Origin: Pelobates cultripes
Lineage: Eukaryota; Chordata; Amphibia; Anura; Pelobatidae
Reading direction: 5' to 3'
Assembly (NCBI GenBank): GCA_933207985.1
Contig: OW240921.1
Coordinates: forward strand, 2,770,159 to 2,834,158
DNA length: 64,000 bases
Every line of letters starts with the position of its first letter. The first letter of the stretch is position 1. The notes beneath the pieces were generated by a model. The model had not been told where the DNA came from, did no database searches, and saw nothing but the letters and a program-made list of their open reading frames with translations. Positions 53,176 to 62,339 of the stretch are shown here, one piece after another. The translations under genes were made by a program, and so were the position numbers.

Positions 53176-53701
53176 ATGACATAATGGTCATAACTGAAAC
53201 CTGGTGGGATGAGACACATGACTGGGCAGTTAACTTAAATGGGTACACACTATTTAGAAAGTATAGGAAAAACAAGAAGGGTGGTGGGGTATGTTTGTAT
53301 GTCAACCATGATCAAGGCCAATTTCAATAAGATAAGAGCAGCTTTACAATATTTTGACTGACAAATGTTTTAGTGAATAAAACCCTGAGGACAAATGGAA
53401 TATCTTCAAACAAATATTAGAAATTTACATTTCTCAGAATGTAAAATTGCACCGGAGGATTGGAGACAGGCAGCTGTGATTCCTATATTCAAAAAGGGCT
53501 CAAAATCCTTGCCTGGAAATTATAGACATGTGACCTTAACTTCTGTGGCTGGGAAAGTATTTGAAAGGTTATTAAGGGATAATATTCAGGAATTCATCTG
53601 GAAGAACACCGTTATTAGCGTTAATCAGCATGATTATATGAAACCAAGGCATTTGATACGGTTCCTCAAAATATGGACCTACTATGGATCCTTTAATTTA
53701 T
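53176..53701 (+). pseudogene. CR1 LINE, endonuclease and RT remnants
   Basis: The sequence resumes the LINE cut at 47810: ITETWWDETHDWAVNLNGY and GGGVCLYVNHD (endonuclease). After a deletion come APEDWRQAAVIPIFKKGSK, NYRHVTLTSVAGKVFERLL and KAFDTVPQ (RT). Several parts of the RT are missing. It stops where an LTR begins at 53702. Confidence 0.8.
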
Positions 53702-54245
53702 TGTGGTAAAGAGACCCTATTTGTGCCTATTGGGACTCGGAACAATGGTCTTCGAACAGTCAAAGTGAGTTGAAGTGGGTCAAAGAAGTTGAAGTAGTCG
53801 AAGTGGTCGCCATTCGATATTCGAACACATGGCAGCAACCATCTTAAGCCACGAGTGCCATGAGTGGTGTTTGGTCGTTGAGCTCATGGAACTCAAATGG
53901 GACACGCAATGGCACAAACACCCCTGATCAGTTGCCTTGCATGGTACTTCGGCTATTCAAACGGGATTCGAACGGGGTTCGGTGAATCGAAGCACACAAA
54001 CAAGGGACACACATTGACTGTGTTCATTCACCATTAAGTTTGGTAATTAGCACGGTACTTCAACGATTTGCAATAGACCGGCTGAAAAGCCTAATTCTCT
54101 GGAACTGTTTTGGGCATTAAACCATGCGTGCAGTCGGTCAAAAAGAGACTTCCAGGAATTTCCTGAACCCCTGCTCTGGTCTGGGTGATTTGTGAATATG
54201 TTGTTCACCCAGATTAGGGATGTGACTTTTATGGGGATATGTTGT
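53702..54245 (+). repeat. Outermost LTR fragment (left part)
   Basis: The LTR begins TGTGGTAAAGAGACCC. From about 54089 it matches the tRNA-Leu-primed family (CCTAATTCTCTGGAACTG; CCTGAACCCCTGCTCTGG; TTCACCCAGAT). It is interrupted at 54245 by another LTR with duplication GTTGT, and continues at 60611-60690. Confidence 0.65.
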
Positions 54246-54742
54246 TGTAGCGGAGAGGTAGTAGAATCCACAGTATCTCCGCTGGGTTACAGGAACAGCA
54301 TAAAATAATCCAAGGAAATAAATACAGCATACAATAATCCCGGTAGCGTTGTAAGAATCCTTCCCTCTCAAGAACTAGACGACACATAGGCTGGGAGTCA
54401 ACTGAGCTTTTAATCATTTATGGGATTCCCCATGCAAGGGGTTTCCCTACTGACATTCCAAGGGTGGTACAGTAGGGGACTACATGGGGAACTGAACAAC
54501 CCGGATATTTCTCCCACCATGCACTGCTGCACGAGAGGGATACTCCCACTAGAATATACAGTTAAGTGGATTATCCCTCCGTGCAGCAGAACTGACATTT
54601 TACATTAAAATGCATAACTTCCAATATTCCCTTTATTTAAACGAATGGACGTTCGGTAGATAGCTGGGGACTGAGTGCACAGTTCGTGAGAATACTGCTC
54701 AGATCCCAGCATAACTAACCGAACACCGCATGAATCACACAT

Positions 54743-55797
54743 TGTAACGGATCGCCTGGCACCCCGACTGGGTACCTCCGTTAAAGGATGATCCTAGCGC
54801 TTCCTGAGGACTCCAAGCACTGCAGCAGACACCACAACCACCGAACCAGAGAAGCATATGAATCCTCTCAAGCATATGAATGCTGTAGACAGTTGAATAG
54901 GAACCATACGAATAGGTTTACTCTCCTAGCAGTCAAACTGGAACAGCATACAATAAATCCTTCCCCCAATAATGAGACAACACTTCACTTTGAGGGTTAA
55001 AACAGGAACACCAGTGCTGGCACACCCAGCCTGGTTTTTATTACAATCCACAAAACATAGTACTGCCCACAGGGTTTTGCAGAACCACCAATAAACACAT
55101 TACAACACATACAATGCAAGTACAGCAGCCAATCAGATACAATGGGACAATAGAAACACACCCAGCATATTCCTCCCCTCTGCTTAGGAGATAATTGAGT
55201 CAATTACTGTATCTACTCAATTATCTCCAAGCTGAAAAGTTACTTTTTGTACATTTTTATAACTTTGTGAGTTAACATCGTACATACATAAAACTTACAT
55301 TTTCATAATCAATCCATTCAGGGGAACAACATATTAAAAATGGCACGAATCAGACCAGGGGTTCAAAAGTTAAGGGAAAGTCCTTTGTGACTAAATGAAG
55401 CATGGCTTTCTGGCCCAAACCAGTTTCAGAGTCTTCTATCCTGGAGATAAGTAATTCAATTATCTCCCAGGACAGACACAAGACTCCATTAAGCACATGG
55501 TTGCAAAAGACACAAAACACTTTAAAATACATAAAGTCACATTTTATACATAAAACACAGACATGTCACATATCCCCAGATAGCTGGGATCTGAGCGCAC
55601 AAAACTACCGAATAGCGCTCAGATCCTATTCACACAGTTCAATTGCCATGGAGCCAAAGTCTTTAACTACACGAATGGGCTCCATGGCATAGCTATCTGG
55701 GTTAACACATTCACATAAAGTCTAGTCCATAGTCCAAAGGCAAGAGGCGGGCAAGCAGCCCCCTCCAAGGACACGTGGCGAGGCCGGTTTCGCCACA
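54743..55797 (-). repeat. 3' LTR of the complete element
   Basis: 1055 bp, read on the minus strand from TGTGGCGAAACCGG to CCGTTACA. The gene at 55711-57591 runs 29 codons into it, including the stop. Confidence 0.9.
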
Positions 55798-57591
55798 TTT
55801 CTCCCCTTTACCATCCAGACTAACAGGGTATCTGACCTCCTGCCGGTCAGTGCCCTGGTTAGTCCAGCAACCCACCCACGAAGCACAAACAGCAATACAG
55901 CCCACCCACAATAACTGGTTACTACACCTGGATAAAATAGCAACTTGTCCATGTCCAGGTGCCTCACCACGGCTGTGCGGGGGGCTGGTAGACTGCCTTG
56001 GTGGGCTGCTGAGTGGGCAGAGACCAGCGGTACTCTGCCCGGGTGCCAGCGCTACCACTGAAGTAGCCTGGTTGGAGCCTGGTTGTGGGAGGGGGAGACC
56101 GACTGTCTCCCCTCTGGATACACTGCTCTGTGGCTGGGGGACAGGACCGACCGCCCCTACCCCTGGTGCTGCAAGTGCAGAGACTACGGTCCCATCTGCA
56201 TAGTTGTGGGGCTTAACATCTCCCCTTGGTGGGTTAGGCTGCCGCTGGAGAGAGGGTGTAACAAGCTCCTCTCTCTGAACTGTAGACTGCCGCTGGGGAG
56301 AGGGGGTAACCTGCTCCTCTCCCTGACACTCTCTTTGTTGGTGGAGAGGGGGACCAACTGTCTCCCCTTTCAATATTTTGTCCTGCGGCTGGGGTGAAAG
56401 ACAGACTGTCTCCGCTTCCTGCAGGACACACTGCCGCTGGGGAGGAAGGACTGCACCTTCCGTTCCCTGGGAAAAAGACTGCCACTGGGGAGGAAGGACC
56501 GCACCTTCAGCTCCCTGGGGTACACACTGCCACTGGGGAGAAAGGACGGCACCTTCAGCTCCCTGGGGTACACACTGCTGCTGGGGAGGAATGACGACAC
56601 CTTTGGCTCCCTGGGATACACACTGCCGCTGGGGAGTAAGGACGGCACCTTCTGCTCCCTGGGATACACACTGCCGCTGGGGAGGGAGGAAGGCACCTTC
56701 TGCTCCCTGGGGTACACACTGCCGCTGGGGAGGAAGGACGACACCTTCAGCTCCCTGGGATGCACACTGCCGCTGGGGAGGAAGGACGACACCTTCAGCT
56801 CCCTGGGATACATACTGCCGCTGGGGATCTGGGCTGACTGCCCAGCATCCCTGTAGGGCCGGTAGAGAGACAGCCGTCCCATCTCTACCTGCCATCGGTG
56901 GGTCTTCCCAGGACCAGTGTATGAGGTCCCCTACTTCTGCAACTGGTAGTGAAGCAGTGGGGACCTCGGCTGCGTTTTCCCAGCTGTAGGTTGGCAGGTC
57001 TGGGTCCGCCACCCAGTTTTCCTGTTCTGCGCCTATGCTCTGCGGCTGACATGAGTTCAGTAGTTCCACATAGTCCATCTCTAGCTCTCGTTCCATGGCA
57101 GCCAAACGGTGGAGGTCTTGTCCCAGTCCCATAGATCTCGGGCCCTGTACCATCTCACCCCGGTAATAAAAGATAGCCCAGTACCGTGACTCTGCTGGAC
57201 TGCCAAAGTCGACGTCTTCTGCTAAGGCCTTCCACAACAGGCCAGGGCTAGTGTAGTTCTCCCCCTCTGGCTGGATGCCCTCTGCCCTCCACGTCTCTGG
57301 CTGGACAGTGCACCACCACAGTGCCCGGTATGAGGCCTCAAGGCTCAGTTCCCTTTCCACGAGGTACTCAAGTTGTCTGACCTGCTGCCCTCCGGGTTGG
57401 TCTCCCAGAAGCGGCATCCGCCAGGCCATTTGTTCCTCCAACTGGTATGCGACATCAGGAATGTGCTGCTGCCGTTGATACTGGACTTCCTCCAGGGCAT
57501 TGTACCATAGTTCTTGCCGGGCAATATCTCTCCAGTCCAATTCACTCTCTTCCTCAGATGTGCGTGTTGCCCAAGGATCCACGAACCCCAT
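55711..57591 (-). CDS. LTR-element protein of unknown function with 16-residue repeats and a hydrophobic segment
   Basis: The open frame has 626 codons. Residues 1-255 look globular, acidic and tryptophan-rich (ELDWRDIARQELWYNALEEV; RYWAIFYYRGEMVQG; MERELEMDYVELLNS). Residues 257-400 are nine tandem units of 16 residues near QRQCVSQGAEGVVLPP. Residues 400-550 are a looser proline/glutamine-rich region. Residues about 558-576 (NQLLWVGCIAVCASWVGCW) are hydrophobic enough for a membrane segment. The last 28 residues are encoded by the LTR. I find no CCHC knuckle, D-S/T-G, YxDD or integrase motif. It could be a derived gag or envelope-like protein or a novel accessory. It is open throughout, which suggests recent activity or selection. 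An older fragment lies at 1-621. Confidence 0.7.
   Translation of the reverse strand: MGFVDPWATRTSEEESELDWRDIARQELWYNALEEVQYQRQQHIPDVAYQLEEQMAWRMPLLGDQPGGQQVRQLEYLVERELSLEASYRALWWCTVQPETWRAEGIQPEGENYTSPGLLWKALAEDVDFGSPAESRYWAIFYYRGEMVQGPRSMGLGQDLHRLAAMERELEMDYVELLNSCQPQSIGAEQENWVADPDLPTYSWENAAEVPTASLPVAEVGDLIHWSWEDPPMAGRDGTAVSLPALQGCWAVSPDPQRQYVSQGAEGVVLPPQRQCASQGAEGVVLPPQRQCVPQGAEGAFLPPQRQCVSQGAEGAVLTPQRQCVSQGAKGVVIPPQQQCVPQGAEGAVLSPQWQCVPQGAEGAVLPPQWQSFSQGTEGAVLPPQRQCVLQEAETVCLSPQPQDKILKGETVGPPLHQQRECQGEEQVTPSPQRQSTVQREELVTPSLQRQPNPPRGDVKPHNYADGTVVSALAAPGVGAVGPVPQPQSSVSRGETVGLPLPQPGSNQATSVVALAPGQSTAGLCPLSSPPRQSTSPPHSRGEAPGHGQVAILSRCSNQLLWVGCIAVCASWVGCWTNQGTDRQEVRYPVSLDGKGEKCGETGLATCPWRGLLARLLPLDYGLDFM
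55798..55809 (-). promoter_or_regulatory. Polypurine tract
   Basis: On the minus strand, AAAGGGGAGAAA directly precedes the 3' LTR. It would prime plus-strand DNA synthesis. It lies inside the coding frame (GKGEK). Confidence 0.85.
56395..56830 (-). repeat. 48-bp coding minisatellite
   Basis: Nine units of 48 bp (16 codons) keep the reading frame. The DNA unit has TGCCGCTGGGGAGGAAGGAC on the plus strand. Units vary at a few codons. Confidence 0.85.
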
Positions 57592-57631
57592 TTCCCCAAA
57601 TCTTTATGTAGACAGGGACGCTGTATGAACA

Positions 57632-57866
57632 CTAGCGTCGCCTTCAATTTGTAAATCCAAACGAACTGTGTCTCTGAGCTGCTTTACCTCGCACTAGGAC
57701 GTCATCCAATCTTCGCCAGAGCCTTCCATACTTGTCTGCTCCAAGTCGCTGGATACCTCTGCTCCCAGGGGCGCTGCACGTGTGCTAGCGTTGCCCTCAA
57801 TTTGTAACTCCACGAACGGTGTCTCTGAGCTGCTTTACCTCGCACTAGGACACCATCCCACCGCTG
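57632..57866 (-). repeat. Duplicated leader segment next to the primer site
   Basis: About 85 bases at 57632-57716 (around TGAGCTGCTTTACCTCGCAC) recur at 57783-57866, offset by about 150. The copy nearer the LTR carries the true primer site, and the other has a changed version. Confidence 0.7.
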
Positions 57867-57872
57867 CCACCA
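57855..57872 (-). promoter_or_regulatory. Primer-binding site for tRNA-Leu
   Basis: On the minus strand, TGGTGGCAGCGGTGGGAT begins one base from the 5' LTR. It is the complement of the 3' end of vertebrate tRNA-Leu (AAG/UAA type), including CCA, over 18 bases as I recall that tRNA. Confidence 0.85.
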
Positions 57873-57873
57873 A

Positions 57874-58040
57874 TGTAAAGGATCGCCTGGCACCCCGACT
57901 GGGTACCTCCGTTAAAGGATGCGCCTAGCGCTTCCTGAGGACTCCAAGCACTGCAGCAGACACCACAACCACCGAACCAGAGAAGCATATGAATCCTCTC
58001 AAGCATATGAATGCTGTAGACAGTTGAATAGGAACCATAC
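57874..58040 (-). repeat. 5' LTR of the complete element, inner part
   Basis: The first 167 bases next to the primer site. The LTR is split at GAACCATAC by a nested LTR and continues at 59205. Confidence 0.88.
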
Positions 58041-59199
58041 TGTAACGGATCGCCTGGCACCCCGACTGGGTACCTCCGTTGAAAGATGCTCCTAGCGCTT
58101 CCTGAGGACTCCAAGCACTGCAGCAGACACCACAATCACCGAACCAGAGAAGCGTATACCTTCTCTCAAGCATATGAATGCTGTAGACAGTTGAATAGGA
58201 ACCATACTGTAACGGATCGCCTGGCACCCCGACTGGGTACCTCCGTTGAAAGATGCTCCTAGCGCTTCCTGAGGACTCCAAGCACTGCAGCAGACACCAC
58301 AATCACCGAACCAGAGAAGCGTATACCTTCTCTCAAGCATATGAATGCTGTAGACAGTTGAATAGGAACCATACGAATAGGTTTACTCTCCTAGCAGTCA
58401 AGCTGGAACAGCATATAATAAATCCTCCCCCAATAATGAGACGACACTTCACTTTGAGGGTTAAAACAGGAACTCCCTGTACTGTCACATACAGTCTCTT
58501 TTATTCGAAATCCACAAACATAGTACAGCCCACAGGGCGTTACAAAACAGCCAATCAATCCATACAATACACCCAGACACTCCCACACAAAATCCTCCCC
58601 TCTGGCTGTGATATGATTACTGAACACAATGGGTAATCTAATTATCACAGCCAGAGAAATACAGTTTCATAAAACACATCACAGGGACCCCAAAACATGC
58701 AATAACCCCATAAAAAGTATATCCTTGGAACTGGGGGATCTGGGTGAACCACATATCCCAAATTCACCCAGATCCGTTCAGTACTTTGGAAAATACAGTT
58801 TAATGCAGATTCTGCAGAACATATACAGGCTAAATAAAAAACAATCACTGTATAATGTGTCCCCTGCTGTATAGTCCAAAACCACCGCACGATGTCTCTG
58901 TGCAACAAATACTGGCGAGATGGCATCGTGTTGAAAAGTCCACACAGTGTCTGTGAGTTAAAATGGCCGCCATCCTTTGTTCTCACCATGTGCTTCTGAT
59001 ACAGGAAATGGTGGCCACCCAGTAACTCCACAATATGTCCCCAGATGGTTCTTAAAAGGGCCATCAGCAGCACAACACAAATCCATTATGCCCAAATCAT
59101 GTCTTTAAAGGGCAATACATCCTAGGGGCCATAGTCACATGGCAGGAGCCTGGCAACCAGGCTTCTCCAGTGCATAGTGGCGAGGTTGGTTCTGCCACA
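58041..59199 (-). repeat. Nested solo LTR with a 167-bp tandem duplication
   Basis: An LTR of the same family (TGTAACGG...CTGCCACA) lies inside the 5' LTR with an exact duplication CATAC at 58036-58040 and 59200-59204. Its first 167 bases occur twice in tandem (58041-58207 and 58208-58374), identical by eye. The middle differs from the host LTR, so it is another subfamily. Confidence 0.88.
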
Positions 59200-59204
59200 C
59201 ATAC

Positions 59205-60103
59205 GAATAGGTTTACTCTCTTAGCAGTCAAACTGGAACAGCATACAATAAATCCTCCCCCAATAATGAGACGACACTTCACTTTGAGGGTTAAGCAGGA
59301 ACTCCAGTGCTGGCACACCCAGCCTGGTTTTTATTACAATCCACAAAACATAGTACTGCCCACAGGGTTTTGCAGAACCACCAATAAATACATTACAACA
59401 CATACAATGCAAGTACAGCAGCCAATCAGATACAATGGGACAATAGAAACACACCCAGCATATTCCTCCCCTCTGCTTAGGAGATAATTGAGTCAATTAC
59501 TGTATCTACTCAATTATCTCCAAGCTGAAAAGTTACTTTTTGTACATTTTTATAACTTTGTGAGTTAACATCGTACATACATAAAACTTACATTTTCATA
59601 ATCAATCCATTCAGGGGAACAACATATTAAAAAAATGGCACGAATCAGACCAGGGGTTCAAAAGTTAAGGGAAAGTCCTTTGTGACTAAATGAAGTATGG
59701 CTTTCTGGCCCAAACCAGTTTCAGAGTCTTCTATCCTGGAGATTGAATTGAGAAGTAATTCAATTATCTCCCAGGACAGACCCAAGACTCCATTATGCAC
59801 ATGGTGAGCACAAAGCATTAAAATATTATAAAATACACAAAGTCACATTTTATACATAAAACACAGACATGTCACATATCCCCAGATAGCTGGGATCTGA
59901 GCGCACAAAACTACCGAATAGCGCTCAGATCCTATTCACACACTTCAATTGCCATGGAGCCGAAGTCTTTAACTACACGAATGGGCTCCATGGCATAGCT
60001 ATCTGGGTTAATAACTTCACATAAAGTCTGGTCCATAGTCCAAAGGCAAGAGGCGGGCAAGCAGCCCCCTCCAAGGACACGTGGCGAGGCCGGTTTCGCC
60101 ACA
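59205..60103 (-). repeat. 5' LTR of the complete element, outer part
   Basis: It continues from GAATAGGTTTACTCTC to GGCCGGTTTCGCCACA. It aligns with 54910-55797 of the 3' LTR, with few changes apart from a short insertion near 59740. Confidence 0.88.
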
Positions 60104-60610
60104 CACATTATTTTCAAGTCACATTTAAAGTACCGATTGATATTAGGGGAACAAACTACCGAAAGCCCGGGGGTCCCGAACGGCCTGGAAGTCCAGCGGT
60201 ATTCGTGCCATTGAGTAGCCGATTTTAGTTCCAGGCGCTCGACGACCAAATACCGCTGGGCTTAACAAAGGAACCAAGATGGCCGACCGCCGCGTGGTCG
60301 GTAGCTGAACGACGGCCACCTAGGAAAGCCCTTAACTACCGATTGCAACAATGTTGCAATCGGTTAATGGGCGCCACACAACCTCCTGTGTGTGGTCGTC
60401 CATTCGGTAGTTTATTCGTTTCACGAACAGTGTTGAAACGCACTGTTCGTGAAACTACAGTATGAATGCTCTGGTTTTTTAATGCCGCCAGCATACGAAT
60501 GCCCTTTTTCGTCTGAAATGTAGATACAGTACTATACTTGGTTCTAACAGCTTTAAAGATATATAAACATATTCATACAGGTATAGTCTTAAGTGGCTAG
60601 TTTTGCCACA

Positions 60611-60690
60611 GTTGTGTTTTATGGGACTTATTACACATGTAAAAATTTGTGTTTTTCTGCCTGGAGATAATTGAGTTACTGGATTTTCAG
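60611..60690 (+). repeat. Outermost LTR fragment (right part)
   Basis: It resumes at GTTGTGTTTTATGGG and shows TTTTTCTGCCTGGAGATAAT, the family text that follows TTCACCCAGAT in other LTRs. It fades near 60690, so the 3' part of this LTR is lost. Confidence 0.6.
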
Positions 60691-60958
60691 GAAAGACTGC
60701 AACCCAGACAACTGAATTTACTTTCTAATTGACCTTTGACACACCCTTATAGTCGTGATGTCTTTCAATGATTTAATTCCTATGGCATCACTTCTACTTC
60801 ACATTCACACAACCTGCTGCGGCTGAAAAATCTAATCAGAAAGAAAAGATGGAGTAAGTGCGTTTCCAAACATTTTATTGTAAGATGAATTTAAACATCC
60901 AAATGTTGGTCAAACAGATTATTCACTGTTACAATTTTGCAGCCAGCACGGTATAGAT
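60691..60958. other. Unassigned DNA
   Basis: No gene or repeat I can name. It ends with the left target duplication GTATAGAT (60951-60958) of the hAT element. Confidence 0.4.
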
Positions 60959-61396
60959 CATGGGTAGTCAACCTGGTCCCTACTGCCCACTAGTGGGCAG
61001 CTTGGGATTGCAGGTGGCGGTGATGGGTTCTGCAGAAAATGCCCGGTGGGCTTTGATAGCTGTGGACCAATGCTGGCAGGGGAGATCTTTTATTCTCCGT
61101 TTCTGGCCCATGCAGAGCCAGCCTTGCTGTAAGCCCTTTTGGGCTGGTGAGGAGATCAAAGTTCTCCCTCACTTGACCTAGGAGGCTCTGTGTTCCTCTG
61201 ATGAGCAGGCTGGTCTGTGTGTTGCCACGCGTTACCATAGCATTGCTCTAATACAATGCTGTGTTCGAAGGAGGACAGAAGAGTCAGTCTGCAGCCAGAG
61301 GATCTGCAGGCTAAAGTGAACATTCCACCACTGAACCACCAGGGCTTGCAGCATTATGTCCCCCCTCCCGGATAAAAGGTAAAAGGACACATTAAG

Positions 61397-62309
61397 TGTG
61401 ACAAAAGCAACTTCACCACTGGTTTTTGGAGGGGCCTGTTTGCCAGCCCCCTACCCTGGGACTATGGACCCTGTGATAACCCATGTTCAAAAGTACTGTT
61501 TCTGCCCCTTGGACTTTTAACTGGAACAGATTCAAACATGTGGTGGCAGCTATCTTAAATTGTCCAGCAGTGTTTTGTCGTCGAGTGTATGGAACTGTTT
61601 TGGACATGGGACCATGTGCACGGTGGGGCAAAAATAAGACTTCCATGAAATTCTTGAACCCCTGAACCGATATGGGTGAGTTTTGGATGTGTTGTTCACC
61701 CAGTACACAGGTACTTTATGGGGTTTGTAAAAAATGTGTGTTTTTTCTGCTTAGAGTTATTTGAGTTAGCTCATTGTCTTCGTTAATTATATCACAGCCA
61801 GAGGGGGGGGAGTGTGTACACTGTAAGGGAGTGACTGTATGTAAAACTATGTTTTTATTGGCTTGTTGTTTCTGTGTCTCTGTGCCCCACAAGGTCCACC
61901 TTGTGGGGAAAACTGTATAAAAGACCAAGCTGTTCAATAAACCCTCAAATCTACTGAGTTCCTGTTTCACCCTCAACATGTAGTCTTGTCTCCTGATTGA
62001 AGGGGAACTTCTATAATCACACTGGGGATTGATATGCTTTGTATATTCCCCTGGGTTCTAATCACTTAGCTCTTTTAAGAGCTGTTCCTGTTACGCTCTC
62101 CTGGAGTAGGAGAGGTCTATCCCACACGGTCCTGGATGTCAGAGGTTCATACAGGATGGAAGGAAGACGGCGAGATTCCAGTTAAGCTACAGCAGTTGTG
62201 GAGTCTGCAGAGGTTGTGGTGTCCGGTGTGGTGCTTCTGGTCCTCGGCGTCCGCTAGGAAGCATCCGTCAACAGAGGTGCCCAGTCGGGGTGCCAGGTGA
62301 ATCGTTACA
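61397..62309 (+). repeat. Solo LTR of the tRNA-Leu-primed family in the hAT element
   Basis: It runs from TGTGACAAAAGCAACTTC to GAATCGTTACA, 913 bp. An exact duplication TTAAG lies at 61392-61396 and 62310-62314. TATAAAAG at 61916-61923 and AATAAA at 61936-61941 mark promoter and polyadenylation signals on the plus strand. A perfect 11-bp dyad (61885-61908) lies just before the TATA box. Confidence 0.92.
61916..61941 (+). promoter_or_regulatory. LTR TATA box and polyadenylation signal
   Basis: TATAAAAG is followed only 12 bases later by AATAAA. Transcription starting about 25-30 bases after TATA would begin close to or beyond this AATAAA, so the R region must be very short or use a signal further on. 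Confidence 0.7.
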
Positions 62310-62339
62310 TTAAGATTTTCACATCCACCTACACATAGC

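Larger units (their letters stand above)
54743..60103 (-). mobile_element. Complete LTR retroelement with one unknown gene
   Basis: On the minus strand: 5' LTR (60103-59205 plus 58040-57874), tRNA-Leu primer site, leader, one long gene, polypurine tract and 3' LTR (55797-54743). An exact 5-bp duplication CACAT lies at 54738-54742 and 60104-60108. The internal region is only about 2.1 kb, and I see no protease, RT or integrase motif. It would be a non-autonomous element mobilised by a relative. The family accounts for at least five more LTRs in this window. Confidence 0.9.
54246..60610 (-). mobile_element. Second-level LTR (different family), split by a complete element
   Basis: The ends are TGTAGCGGAGAGG (54246) and TTTTGCCACA (60610), a TGT...ACA pair. 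An exact 5-bp duplication GTTGT lies at 54241-54245 and 60611-60615. Removing the inner element (54743-60103) leaves an LTR of about 1 kb with no internal region, a solo LTR. Strand is inferred from similarity of the TGTGGC end to the start of the other LTRs. Confidence 0.8.

Noticed and set aside
56378..56989. 203-codon plus-strand frame
   Set aside because: It is the antisense shadow of the repeat part of the 626-codon gene. The minus frame extends further and fits LTR, primer site and polypurine-tract order.
57855..57872. A tRNA gene
   Set aside because: Only the 18 bases complementary to a tRNA-Leu 3' end are present, next to an LTR. This is a primer-binding site.
57845..58340. Three similar minus-strand frames with MLERRYTLLWFG-like text
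   Set aside because: They are translations of the tandem LTR ends. The similarity between them reflects the 167-bp duplication, not a gene family.
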